From: Bacillota bacterium
GTDB lineage: Bacteria > Bacillota > Sulfobacillia > Sulfobacillales > Sulfobacillaceae
Length of the DNA: 44,915 nt
Direction: 5' to 3'
NCBI GenBank assembly: GCA_021806205.1
Contig: JAJZXX010000162.1
Span: 1-44,915, forward strand
The notes beneath the pieces are model-generated. The model made no database searches. It was not told where the DNA came from and was given only the letters and a program-made list of their open reading frames with translations. Of the stretch, positions 1 to 9,561 are shown one piece after another. The number at the start of each line of letters is the position of its first letter. Positions within the stretch are counted from its first letter, which is position 1. Made by a program: the position numbers and the translations under genes.

Positions 1-495
1 GGGACATGTGCCCGCATATACGCGTCGAATTCTCGACGCGCTTCAGATCCCGGTCAACCATCGGTACGTTTGGGATCCCTCGGAATAGGGGCCAAAAATT
101 CTACATTTTTAAGCAAGTTGACCTGCGTAGGCTGAGACGCGACTCGCCGATTGAGCTACCAGGTGACGTTGCAGTTATTGGCGTAGACGCACGATCCTCC
201 ACGGGCGGGCTTGCGGGTGCCTGGACGTGTGTACGAGCTGACTATATAGCTTTGCTTCGATTAAGAAGCACCCTCACATGGTCCCTTATTTTCGGATGAG
301 TATGAGCCAGGGGAATTCTCGCCTCGTCGGAGCGTTGGTTGACCGCATCCGATGGGGCCCGATAGTAGATACCGGGCTGTCATGCCCCCGATGGGACGCT
401 ATCCCGTTCTTTCAGCGTGTCGGCCTGATCAGATGAAAATGTGCTGCATCGCCTAAGGTCGTACTGAGATGATCTTGTGATCGTCGGTTCTCCAG

Positions 496-528
496 GTCAA
501 GGATCATAGATAATCTATGATCCTTGAC
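496..528. promoter_or_regulatory. Perfect palindromic operator candidate (16-bp arms, 1-nt centre)
   Basis: GTCAAGGATCATAGAT-A-ATCTATGATCCTTGAC; right arm overlaps a putative -35. Confidence 0.75.
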
Positions 529-552
529 TGACATAGATAATGATGATATTGT
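524..552 (+). promoter_or_regulatory. Putative sigma-A promoter of the GntR regulator
   Basis: TTGACT (524-529), 17-nt spacer, TATTGT (547-552). Confidence 0.5.
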
Positions 553-600
553 ATTGGACGAATCATTAAACTAATTGGTCTATAACGAAAAGGGAGACGA

Positions 601-1320
601 GTGATAATGGTGCTCCATGCTCGATCATTGAGTCAGCAAGCCTATGACCATGTTCGTAGGAGTATCTTCAACCAAACGCTTCGGGCGGGAGAACGGGTGG
701 TGATTGATTCCATCGCCCAGGAGGTTGGCACGGGTATTGGTGTTGTGCGTGAGTCACTCTTCCGATTAATGACCGAAGGGCTTTTAGACTATCGCCCCAA
801 CAAGGGTTTTCGAGTGTCACCCCTTCTCGATAAGAATGCCATGACGGAACTTTACGAGGTGCGTTCTGTGTTGGAACCGTCGGCGGTAATGTGGGCAGCT
901 GGTCAGATGGCTGCCGATAGGCTCACTGGCTTGCGACAAACGATCGAAGAGATGTACGCGTGCTCGGAGCAGCCGGTGTACGAGGACTATATCGCATTTC
1001 AAGAGGCTGACAGCCGGTTTCATCGTCTGCTTTTCCACTATGCAGGAAATCAGACGATGGAGCGTTTGTACGGATCCCTGTACGTCCACCTGCATATGGC
1101 CAGATTCTACGAAGTGCTCAAGCGCGTGGACGTAATAGCCGGGTGTGAGGAACACGAGGAGATCGTTCGGGCTTTGGCTGGTGGCGATCCTGCGGCTGCT
1201 CGGGAGTCCATGGTCCATCATCTCGAAGCGTCACGACTTCGCTTTTTGCCCGTGTTCCAGTCAGATTGGTGCTCGGTTCAAGAGGGAGGTGGAGGTGATC
1301 GTGGTGCGGAGTCCGGATAG
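601..1320 (+). CDS. GntR/FadR-family transcriptional regulator
   Basis: N-terminal wHTH (QAYDHVRRSIFNQTLRAGERV...GIGVVRESLFRL) plus FCD-like C-terminal domain (LYEVRSVLEPSAV...FHRLLFHYAGN...HEEIVRALAGGD). Confidence 0.85.
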   Translation: MIMVLHARSLSQQAYDHVRRSIFNQTLRAGERVVIDSIAQEVGTGIGVVRESLFRLMTEGLLDYRPNKGFRVSPLLDKNAMTELYEVRSVLEPSAVMWAAGQMAADRLTGLRQTIEEMYACSEQPVYEDYIAFQEADSRFHRLLFHYAGNQTMERLYGSLYVHLHMARFYEVLKRVDVIAGCEEHEEIVRALAGGDPAAARESMVHHLEASRLRFLPVFQSDWCSVQEGGGGDRGAESG

Positions 1321-1544
1321 GCAATTTGCCCGGCGGCGTCGAGGGCGCGATGATGGATCTTGCCCCGTAACCCGTTGAGAGCCCCGCTATCAACCTAGGA
1401 CACGAGTTGTCAGCTTGCCTACTTAGGAGATAGGTGAGAGGGGCAAAACAGTAAGAGACAACAGAAACAACGGTGTTATGAGTGCTCCTATTATTTCTTG
1501 CAAAGTAGTACAGGCTATCGCGGTTCATTGGCGTAAGCAAGTGT

Positions 1545-2621
1545 ATGAGAGGAGGAGTAATTATGAGGGGCAAAACATTTGCGATGGTCGCATCCAGCGC
1601 GTTGGCCGTGGTGACGTTGGCGGGATGTGGACGATCAGGGTCGGGAGCATCTTCCCCAAGTGCCGCCAAGGCCAAGAGTAAGATTGTAATCGGCTTCAGC
1701 CAGGCGTACGAGGGAAACACCTGGCGGAAGCTGATGATGAGCGATTTTACGACCTTGGCCAATCAAATGAAGGCAAAAGGTGAAATTGCGGGGTACGATG
1801 TCTTGAACTCCAATAATTCGGTCAGCACCCAGGTTTCTCAGATTGACGATCTCATTTTGAAGCACGTCAGTTTTTTGATTGTTGACCCCGCGTCCTCTTC
1901 TGGTTTAAACGGTGTTATTGCCAAGGCACATGCAGCTGGCATTCCCGTATTGGTGGAGGACTCTGGACCTATCAGTAGCCCGATTCCATATGAGCTCAAT
2001 GCTAACAATGTCGACATGACCAAGATTGAGATGAACTACGTGGCCCAGCATCTTCATGGCAAGGGCAACGTACTGGTGGTACGCGGTATTGCGGGTAATG
2101 CTGCGGAAGAGCAGTTCTATCAGGGAATGCAGGCTGTCTTTAAGAAGCACCCCGGACTCAAGGATCTGGGCAATGTATACGGTGACTGGAATGAGAGCAC
2201 GGCAGAATCGGCCGTCGCCTCGGTCCTGCCAGGCCTGCCGAAGATTAATGCCATCGAGACGGAAGGCGGAGAGACGTACGGTGCCATGCAGGCATTCAAA
2301 GCTGCTGGGCGCTCCTTTCCTTCCGTTATGATTTTCGGTAATCGTGGTCCTTCACTGCAGTGGTGGTGCCATCATTCCACCTATCAGACCATTTCCTTAA
2401 GCACGAGTCCGTGGGTTGGCGCGGCGGGTCTCTACGTGGCGATGGATATCTTGCATGGGATGCATGTGAAGAAGAACATGACTATGCCGATGTTGGAAAT
2501 CACCGATAAGACTCATGGCAATTATTGTCGTGTGCCGTCGAACAGCGTGGCACAAAAGGCATATAACAATGCCTGGGTAACCGCCAACATTATCAAGAAG
2601 ACTGTGGCCGTCAGTTATTAA
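1545..2621 (+). CDS. Sugar ABC transporter substrate-binding lipoprotein (periplasmic binding protein type 1)
   Basis: Lipobox LAGCG; KIVIGFSQ...; QIDDLILKHVSFLIVDPAS; paralog of 9562-10602. Confidence 0.85.
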   Translation: MRGGVIMRGKTFAMVASSALAVVTLAGCGRSGSGASSPSAAKAKSKIVIGFSQAYEGNTWRKLMMSDFTTLANQMKAKGEIAGYDVLNSNNSVSTQVSQIDDLILKHVSFLIVDPASSSGLNGVIAKAHAAGIPVLVEDSGPISSPIPYELNANNVDMTKIEMNYVAQHLHGKGNVLVVRGIAGNAAEEQFYQGMQAVFKKHPGLKDLGNVYGDWNESTAESAVASVLPGLPKINAIETEGGETYGAMQAFKAAGRSFPSVMIFGNRGPSLQWWCHHSTYQTISLSTSPWVGAAGLYVAMDILHGMHVKKNMTMPMLEITDKTHGNYCRVPSNSVAQKAYNNAWVTANIIKKTVAVSY

Positions 2622-2642
2622 CTCGTGGGGGTGCGATAACAC

Positions 2643-3770
2643 GTGAGGATCGATGACATCTTCGTCCGGGCTTTCAGCATTCCACTGGGAATCCAATGGA
2701 GCGACCAGACGCACCAGCATAGCAGCATCGAACTGGTGACCGTGCAAATGGCGACCGATAATGGCCTGACCGGCGTGGGGTTTAGCTATACGGTGGGCGC
2801 TGGAGCGACGGCCATTAAGTCGATGATTGAATGGGACCTGGCGCCAATATTGCGTGGACAGGCGGTAACTCCCTTATTGCACTGGTCTCGCCTGTGGGGA
2901 GAGCTTCATGACGTCGGGGGCGGTGGAGTATCAACCGCGGCCCTTGCAGCCGTCGACATTGCTATGTGGGATCTGGTAGCCAAGGCACGGGGGCAGTCGC
3001 TCGTCGATGTTTTGGGCAGTCGGCGCCCATCTATACCGGCCTATGGCAGCGGCATCGATCTTCATTTGTCACTACCACAACTGGTTGATGAGGTTAAAAC
3101 ATGGGTTAGTCAGGGTTACCGTGGCGTGAAGATTAAAGTCGGTAAACCCACCGTTGAGGAAGACGTCGAACGCATTGCGGCGGTGAGGGATGTAGTGGGA
3201 CCCAACGTCTGGATGATGGTGGATGCCAACCAGGGATGGAATCTCACTGAGGCGGTTGCGCGTTGTGCGGCGTTTCACCGGTTCGATTTACATTGGCTCG
3301 AAGAGCCATTAATTTCCGATGACGTGATGGGTCATCACGACCTTGCTCTACGGACATCCGTTCCGATTGCCGTCGGCGAGAATATCTACAACAAGTATCA
3401 ACTGCAGCAGTATCTGCGGCTTGGCGCGGTGAACTATGCCCAAATCGATGTGGTGCGCGCTGGAGGAATCACACCGTATCTCGAAATGGCCAATCTTTGT
3501 GATGCCTGGAACATCCCTATGGCTCCACACTTTATGCTGGAACTGAGCGGGCAGCTTCTTTGCTCAATACCCAACGCTCACATATTGGAGGACGTTAACG
3601 GAGGTTCCTTGAGGGATTTAGGCGTCCTTGGGTCAGATGTCGGCGTGATCAAAGGACAGTTTACGCCGCCTAATGTACCCGGCCACGGCATTGCTTTTGA
3701 CTGGAACACGCTAGAAGATTTTCCGATGGGGGATGTCGCGCCTCCCAGTAAGCGCATGCTGTGGACCTAA
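2643..3770 (+). CDS. Mandelate racemase/enolase superfamily sugar-acid dehydratase
   Basis: KIKVG, DANQGW, EEPL, GEN, APH motifs. Confidence 0.88.
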   Translation: MRIDDIFVRAFSIPLGIQWSDQTHQHSSIELVTVQMATDNGLTGVGFSYTVGAGATAIKSMIEWDLAPILRGQAVTPLLHWSRLWGELHDVGGGGVSTAALAAVDIAMWDLVAKARGQSLVDVLGSRRPSIPAYGSGIDLHLSLPQLVDEVKTWVSQGYRGVKIKVGKPTVEEDVERIAAVRDVVGPNVWMMVDANQGWNLTEAVARCAAFHRFDLHWLEEPLISDDVMGHHDLALRTSVPIAVGENIYNKYQLQQYLRLGAVNYAQIDVVRAGGITPYLEMANLCDAWNIPMAPHFMLELSGQLLCSIPNAHILEDVNGGSLRDLGVLGSDVGVIKGQFTPPNVPGHGIAFDWNTLEDFPMGDVAPPSKRMLWT

Positions 3771-3820
3771 AGATTTAAGATGCCGCCAACACCAGCCATC
3801 AGAACATAGGGGGGGTAATC

Positions 3821-4768
3821 GTGGAAGACCTGAGCAAGTTGTTGCAAAACGCGCCGAACAACTGGAACCGCTGGGGGGAAAGCGATGAGGTGGGAGCAGT
3901 CAATGTGCTCAGCAACCAGCAGGTGAAGAACGCAGCTTCGTTAGTTCGGTCGGGCAAAGTGTTCACGCTTGGACTGCCAATGAACAGCGAATCGGGGGAT
4001 TTATCTTTGCCAGCGCGTAAACCCATTCAGAAATTTATGGTGAGCGACAAGTCGTATTACACCTCGAACAGAAGGGTGCCCGAAGGCGGGTGGGAATTTG
4101 CCGACGATATGGCCATCATGTACCTCCAGGGCAGCACTCAAATCGATGCGTTAGGTCACGTATGGTATAACGACAAGCTGTACAACGGGTATGACGCTTC
4201 GACCACGGTTGGCGGTCTGCGTAAGAACAGCATTTACGCGGTCGCCGAGCATGGCATCGTGGGGCGGGGTGTACTGGTTGACGTGGCGAGATTCCACGGG
4301 GTGGAATACTTGGCGCCCGACGCTCTCGTTACGTTGGAGGACGTCGAAAAGACGTTGGCTTCCCAGAACACCGAGTTAAAAGAGCACGATATCCTGCTGT
4401 TGCGAACAGGGTTCTACAGGAAGTTTCTTGATGAAGGTCAAGAAGGCTACTATGACGACGGTTTGCATGAGCCGGGGATGACCTACAGCGACGAGGTGGT
4501 GCAGTGGTTTCGGCACTGGGATATCCCTGTGTTCGGAACCGACACCATTACCAACGAGCAGCCTATCTCTGATAACACAGGTACTTTTGCTCCGTTGCAT
4601 CCCGCACTCATCACCGGTCTCGGTGTATCGCTGCTGGAAATGTTGTGGCTTGAACCACTGGCGGAGGATTGCGCGAAGGATGGGCAGTACGATTTCATGA
4701 CCGTCATCGCTCCATTAAAGATTCACGGAGCCGCTGGCTCCCCGATTAATCCGGTTGCGGTGAAGTAG
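3821..4768 (+). CDS. Cyclase family protein (kynurenine formamidase-like metal hydrolase)
   Basis: WGESDEVGAVNVLS...QIDALGHVWY...HGIVGRGVLVDVAR; cyclase-family motifs. Confidence 0.75.
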   Translation: MEDLSKLLQNAPNNWNRWGESDEVGAVNVLSNQQVKNAASLVRSGKVFTLGLPMNSESGDLSLPARKPIQKFMVSDKSYYTSNRRVPEGGWEFADDMAIMYLQGSTQIDALGHVWYNDKLYNGYDASTTVGGLRKNSIYAVAEHGIVGRGVLVDVARFHGVEYLAPDALVTLEDVEKTLASQNTELKEHDILLLRTGFYRKFLDEGQEGYYDDGLHEPGMTYSDEVVQWFRHWDIPVFGTDTITNEQPISDNTGTFAPLHPALITGLGVSLLEMLWLEPLAEDCAKDGQYDFMTVIAPLKIHGAAGSPINPVAVK

Positions 4769-4792
4769 GTCTTAATAGGGCGGTTGCTCCCC

Positions 4793-4840
4793 GCCGGTTC
4801 TCGTGATGCTGCGAGAACGGGTCCCTTAACCGGAATTTTT
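4793..4840 (+). terminator. Putative intrinsic terminator
   Basis: CCGGTTCTCG-TGATGCTG-CGAGAACGG hairpin, T-run at 4836-4840. Confidence 0.4.
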
Positions 4841-4888
4841 GTGGGCTTTATGCCAATCCAATGTTCGTAAAAATCTTCCTAATTGTAG

Positions 4889-5707
4889 GTGATGATAATC
4901 GACGACTTCATTCCTTCCGGGATCCAAATGGTCGAGCAGGCGATCGCGATGTTAGAGTTTGTGGCGGCACGCTCGAACCCCGTCAAGTTGGCCCAACTCA
5001 GCCGCGATCTAGACCTTGACAGGAACACCGTGTACCAACTGACTAGAGCCTTGGTTACACTGGATTATCTTGAGGTCGGCGATAGGGGCTACGTGTTGGG
5101 CCCCAAACCGCTGGTACTCAGTCGTTCGACAACCGTTGGCGCCTTGTTGCTAAGAAAATCAGAACCACACATGCAGGAGCTGTGCGACAGAACCCAGGAG
5201 ATTACCAACTTAGGTATCAGGCGACGGGATGAGGTTTTTTACCTCTCACGCTGGGAAGTAGTGAATCCGCAGCCCGGCCTCTATATCAGAACCGGTGAAA
5301 AGGCCTCGCTGTATGCTTCCGCTATGGGCAAGGTTCTCCTGGCTGGAATGAGTGCAGAACAACGCGCGGCTTATTACAAACGATGCACCTTTACGAAGTT
5401 CACCCATCGCACCATCGACAGTGCGGATGAATTGGAGCAGGCCATTCAGGCCGTTTACCGCGACGGATTTGCGCGGGATATGGAAGAACTGAGTACAGGT
5501 GTTCGATGCGTGGCCGTCCCGCTTAAAGTTGATGACGTGATCGTGGCGGCTTTGAGCATTTCGTCTCCCACCGTTCGATTCGACGAGCACGTCGAAGATG
5601 TAAATGTTTCACTGCTGATGCAAACGAGTCGCGCGATCTCACGCGACCTGAAGCCGTATCTGGAGGATCATGCATCATGGGTATTCGCGACAAGTTCGCG
5701 TACCTGA
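4889..5707 (+). CDS. IclR-family transcriptional regulator
   Basis: IQMVEQAIAMLEFVAARSNPVKLAQLSRDLDLDRNTVYQLTRALVTLDYLE; effector domain ...ASAMGKVLLAG. Confidence 0.88.
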   Translation: MMIIDDFIPSGIQMVEQAIAMLEFVAARSNPVKLAQLSRDLDLDRNTVYQLTRALVTLDYLEVGDRGYVLGPKPLVLSRSTTVGALLLRKSEPHMQELCDRTQEITNLGIRRRDEVFYLSRWEVVNPQPGLYIRTGEKASLYASAMGKVLLAGMSAEQRAAYYKRCTFTKFTHRTIDSADELEQAIQAVYRDGFARDMEELSTGVRCVAVPLKVDDVIVAALSISSPTVRFDEHVEDVNVSLLMQTSRAISRDLKPYLEDHASWVFATSSRT

Positions 5708-5756
5708 CATCCCTTATCGGCAGCCAATGAGATAAAACCGTATTGGAGGGGGATAT

Positions 5757-8246
5757 ATGTCGAGCTCCAACGTTGGTGATTCAGCACAACATAATGCGAC
5801 GGCGGATGTGATGTCTGGCATGCTACTGGATATGGGTCACATTTACAAGCGGTTTGGCCAAAACCAAGTCCTCACAGATGTGGCCTTTCAACTAGGCGCC
5901 GGTGAAGTGGTCGGACTTTTAGGGGCGAACGGGGCGGGGAAGTCGACTTTAACGAAGATTATTGTCGGCACTGAAACGGCGACGTCGGGCACGATGGCTT
6001 TGAGTGGCACTGAGGTAACCCTTCAAACCTACAACACACTAGACGCCAGCAAAGCTGGGATTTTTTGTGTGTATCAAGAGCTGTCGCTGTGTACCAACCT
6101 CAAAGTCTTTGAAAACTTCTATTTGACCAGTACAAATCCTTCGGCACATGGGTGGCGCAAGGATAATGCAGAGCGTGCTCAGGCGGCATTAGATACAGTA
6201 TTTCCTCATTCCGGGATCTCAGCTACCAGGCAGGTAGCCCACCTGAATTTGGCCCAACGTCAGATGGTGGAAATTGCACGGACATTAACCCAGTCGGCTA
6301 GCCAAATCTTAATTCTGGACGAGCCTACCTCAGCATTGTCCCGTGAACGAGTGGTCCAACTCCACGATTACATTGAGCAGTTGAAATCAAGAGGAATTGG
6401 ACTCATCTATGTAACCCACAAGCTGGAGGAGTTGCGCTCGATTGCCAGTCGGATTGTGGTCTTGCGCAACGGCAACGTGCATTTTGATGGCCCGATTGGC
6501 GGCATGGGGCACGAGGAGATTCTTCAGCTACTGTCTGGCCGAACAAGGGACACAGTGCCTAGGAATGAGGTGTCGGTTACTGCCGCCAATCTCGTCGGGG
6601 AAACGTTGTTTTCACTAGAGGGCTTAAATATGCAAGGCTTGCACGACATTACCCTGCACATCAATCCGGGAGAAATTGTCGGGATCGCGGGATTGGACGG
6701 TGCTGGACAGCGTGCGCTGCTCAGGACGATCTTTGAGCTGCGCCATGGGTCAGGCCGGGATAAGGCCTTGTCTATGGCCTATGTGACTGGCGACAGGCAA
6801 GCGGAAGGTATCTTTTCGCTGTGGAACATTTACAACAACATGGTGATTTCTTCGCTCAGCCAGTTTGCGTCGTGGGGGATATTCAATAAGAAGCAGGCAG
6901 ATGAGCGTGTTGAGTACTGGTATAGGCGGCTGAGTTTTCGGGCGACGAGTCCGAGGCAGAGCATTACCGAGCTAAGCGGTGGGAATCAGCAAAAGACGTT
7001 GATCGGGCGAGGACTCGCAAGTGAAGCGCAGCTATTGTTGTTGGATGATCCGACCCGAGGAGTTGACGTCGATACCAAACAAGAAATCTACGACGTGCTC
7101 CGTGAACTCAAGAAATCAGGATGCTCGGCCATCTTTTTTAGCACCGAGGACAACGAGTTTTTGCAATGTGACCGCGTTTACGTGATGAACAAAGGTAGCA
7201 TCGTGGCAGAGCTTCGAGCCCCTGACATGTCGGTACCCGACATCGTGCATGCTTCTTACCAGCAGGCTAAGACTGCAGCAGATACTTCGCAAGCTGAATC
7301 TCGGCGTTGGCTCCCTTTCGGTAAGTTAGGTAGCATTTCGAGCCCAGCTGGCCTTTCAATTGGACTATTAATCACGGTGGTAGTCATTAGTGGTGTTCTC
7401 GAGCCCTCAAGTGTGGGAACAGGCGGACTGGATCTTCTCGTAGGGGGGGCAGTACCACTGGTGCTGGCCGCTCTTGCAGAAATGTTTGTGATTATGGCAG
7501 GCGATATCGATTTAAGCATCGGCGCGGCACTAGGTCTGGTCAACGTGATTGGGGCTACTTATCTAGTCCACAGTCCTCTGTTGGGGCTGCTATTCATGGT
7601 GCTCGTGGTAGTTGCGTATGCCCTTATGGCGGCCCTGATTCATGTGCGGCGGTTGCCCGCCATTGTGGTAACGTTGGGCGCATCGTTCGTGTGGCTGGGC
7701 GTTGCACTTGTAATGCAGCCGATCCCGGGCGGGACCTCACCGGGGTGGCTCACGAACCTCTATAACCTCTCATTACCGGTAATCCCGGAGCCTATATACT
7801 TAGTGGTCCTGTTCGTATTAGTCGGGTATGCCCTGCTCTTTCGCAGTCGGTTGGGCACGGTGTTGCGCGGGTTTGGGAACAATCCTGCGGCCATTTATCG
7901 GGCCGGCCGTTCGCCAATGCGCGCACGCATCATCTTGTATGTTCTGGCAGCTGTGTGCATCGTTCTCTCGGGCTTGGCGATAACCGCCGTGAGCAGTGCG
8001 TCCGACGCGAATGCGTCTGCGACGTATACTTTGTCGGCGATCGCTGCCGTCATCCTCGGTGGTGCAGAGTTTACGGGTGGAACGGTCTACCCGACCGGTG
8101 CCGTGGCTGGGGCATTGGTGCTTGCGCTTCTCTCGTCCTTACTAGCCTTCTTGTCGGTGAGTACCAACTATGAAACCGCTGTTACCGGGGCCATTTTGTT
8201 GGCGGCGTTGGCCACAAGACAACTGGGCAGAAAGGTGAGGAGCTAA
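5757..8246 (+). CDS. Sugar ABC transporter: RbsA-like double ATPase fused to RbsC-like permease
   Basis: Walker A GANGAGKST, Walker B LILDEPTSAL, second NBD LSGGNQQKTLIGRGL...LLLLDDPTRGVD; residues ~520-829 are multi-TM permease (AEMFVIMAGDIDLSIGAALGLVN). Confidence 0.88.
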   Translation: MSSSNVGDSAQHNATADVMSGMLLDMGHIYKRFGQNQVLTDVAFQLGAGEVVGLLGANGAGKSTLTKIIVGTETATSGTMALSGTEVTLQTYNTLDASKAGIFCVYQELSLCTNLKVFENFYLTSTNPSAHGWRKDNAERAQAALDTVFPHSGISATRQVAHLNLAQRQMVEIARTLTQSASQILILDEPTSALSRERVVQLHDYIEQLKSRGIGLIYVTHKLEELRSIASRIVVLRNGNVHFDGPIGGMGHEEILQLLSGRTRDTVPRNEVSVTAANLVGETLFSLEGLNMQGLHDITLHINPGEIVGIAGLDGAGQRALLRTIFELRHGSGRDKALSMAYVTGDRQAEGIFSLWNIYNNMVISSLSQFASWGIFNKKQADERVEYWYRRLSFRATSPRQSITELSGGNQQKTLIGRGLASEAQLLLLDDPTRGVDVDTKQEIYDVLRELKKSGCSAIFFSTEDNEFLQCDRVYVMNKGSIVAELRAPDMSVPDIVHASYQQAKTAADTSQAESRRWLPFGKLGSISSPAGLSIGLLITVVVISGVLEPSSVGTGGLDLLVGGAVPLVLAALAEMFVIMAGDIDLSIGAALGLVNVIGATYLVHSPLLGLLFMVLVVVAYALMAALIHVRRLPAIVVTLGASFVWLGVALVMQPIPGGTSPGWLTNLYNLSLPVIPEPIYLVVLFVLVGYALLFRSRLGTVLRGFGNNPAAIYRAGRSPMRARIILYVLAAVCIVLSGLAITAVSSASDANASATYTLSAIAAVILGGAEFTGGTVYPTGAVAGALVLALLSSLLAFLSVSTNYETAVTGAILLAALATRQLGRKVRS

Positions 8247-8248
8247 CG

Positions 8249-9196
8249 ATGAGGAATCTTAATCTCAAAAACTCCGCTTGGATATGGTCACTTGTCGGTT
8301 CGTTAGTGTTATGGCTTGTTGCGAGCGTGATTTCTCATGGGGTTTCGTTTAAGTTGCTGTTTTTGAACGCCACGCTAGCGAGCTTTTTGGCCTTATTGGG
8401 TCTTGGTCAGATGGTAGTTATTACCAGTGGCGACGGGTCTATTGACCTCTCAATGCCTTACGTATTGACACTCTCCGCATACGTGTCGGCTGCTGTCATG
8501 AACGGCCGCAATGCACACCTTGTCGAAGGCATTGTATTGGCTGTGGTGGTATCATTGGCAGTCGGTCTTTTGAACGGTGTAATGATTTCACTGCTGAGGA
8601 TTCCGGCCATCATAACCACGTTAGCAACCGGATACATCGTGTATACTGCGTTGCTTCAAATTTCGTCGTCAAGATATGGGGCGTACGCTACAAGTCCGGG
8701 AATTCAAGGGTTCGTTCACACCCAAGTTGATGGACTTTCGATTGTCGTGGTTCTCGTTATAGCTGCGGGAGGTGTCGTCACTTGGGTCATCCGATCCAGT
8801 GTATACGGCAGGCGTCTATTGGCAATGGGCCAGAGCCGACCGGCTGCGAAACTCGTAGGCATCCCGATTAATCGGATGGTGCTGCTGAACTTTCTTATCA
8901 GTGCGCTGTTTGGCGCTATTAGCGGACTGTTGTTGGGGGCGTTTGACGGGGGTGCGTTCATCAATATGGGGAACGCCTATCTTCTGACTTCTATTGGGGC
9001 TGTCGTCGTCGGTGGAACGTTGATTTCGGGCGGGAAGTCCAGTGTGATTGGCACCCTGGGCGGGGCACTTCTCTTGACCTTAATCGTGACGGTCTTGGAA
9101 CTATCCAACATTGCTATTGGTTTTCGGGATGTGATTGAGGGACTGTTGTTGGTCGGATTCATCCTGCTGTCCCAGGGGATGCGGGCACAGTACTAG
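8249..9196 (+). CDS. Sugar ABC transporter permease (RbsC-like)
   Basis: GQMVVITSGDGSIDLSMPYVLTL...; polytopic, BPD_transp_2-like. Confidence 0.85.
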   Translation: MRNLNLKNSAWIWSLVGSLVLWLVASVISHGVSFKLLFLNATLASFLALLGLGQMVVITSGDGSIDLSMPYVLTLSAYVSAAVMNGRNAHLVEGIVLAVVVSLAVGLLNGVMISLLRIPAIITTLATGYIVYTALLQISSSRYGAYATSPGIQGFVHTQVDGLSIVVVLVIAAGGVVTWVIRSSVYGRRLLAMGQSRPAAKLVGIPINRMVLLNFLISALFGAISGLLLGAFDGGAFINMGNAYLLTSIGAVVVGGTLISGGKSSVIGTLGGALLLTLIVTVLELSNIAIGFRDVIEGLLLVGFILLSQGMRAQY

Positions 9197-9561
9197 GTCT
9201 AGGTGATTATATGCAGCGAGGAGGTGATGTCAACATCCTCCCCAGCCATAAATGGCGGGGCATCCACCATGGGGCCAAGTATGCGACCGTCACGTATGGA
9301 GTGTCCGCATCGAAAGTTCTACTGGCCCCCATAACTAAAGCCAGGGGCCCCGTAGTAAACACGGCAGGTTCTGATCGTGTGCTGATGTTGCGCAAGATTC
9401 TCGCATTCGGTTCAGATGGCCGAGTGGTCGGACCGCAAAACACACGATTGGTGACCGAGGAGCGTCTTGCTAGTCGGGGCAGACGCACCCATCCAACAAA
9501 TTAGCGAGGAGTTGCGCAGTTAACTCGAAGGCAGGTCTATTCGACAAGGAGGAGAGGATTC

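Noticed and set aside
1-480. ORF 6-299 (97 aa) as a gene
   Set aside because: No recognisable family, no RBS, probably random frame in a degenerate intergenic region.
817-1221. Antisense ORFs (e.g. 817-1221 -, 1118-1762 -, 9634-10509 -, 11534-12277 -, 18725-19249 -)
   Set aside because: They are antisense to well-supported CDS, low-complexity in the way expected of shadow frames, and show no recognisable motifs or RBS.
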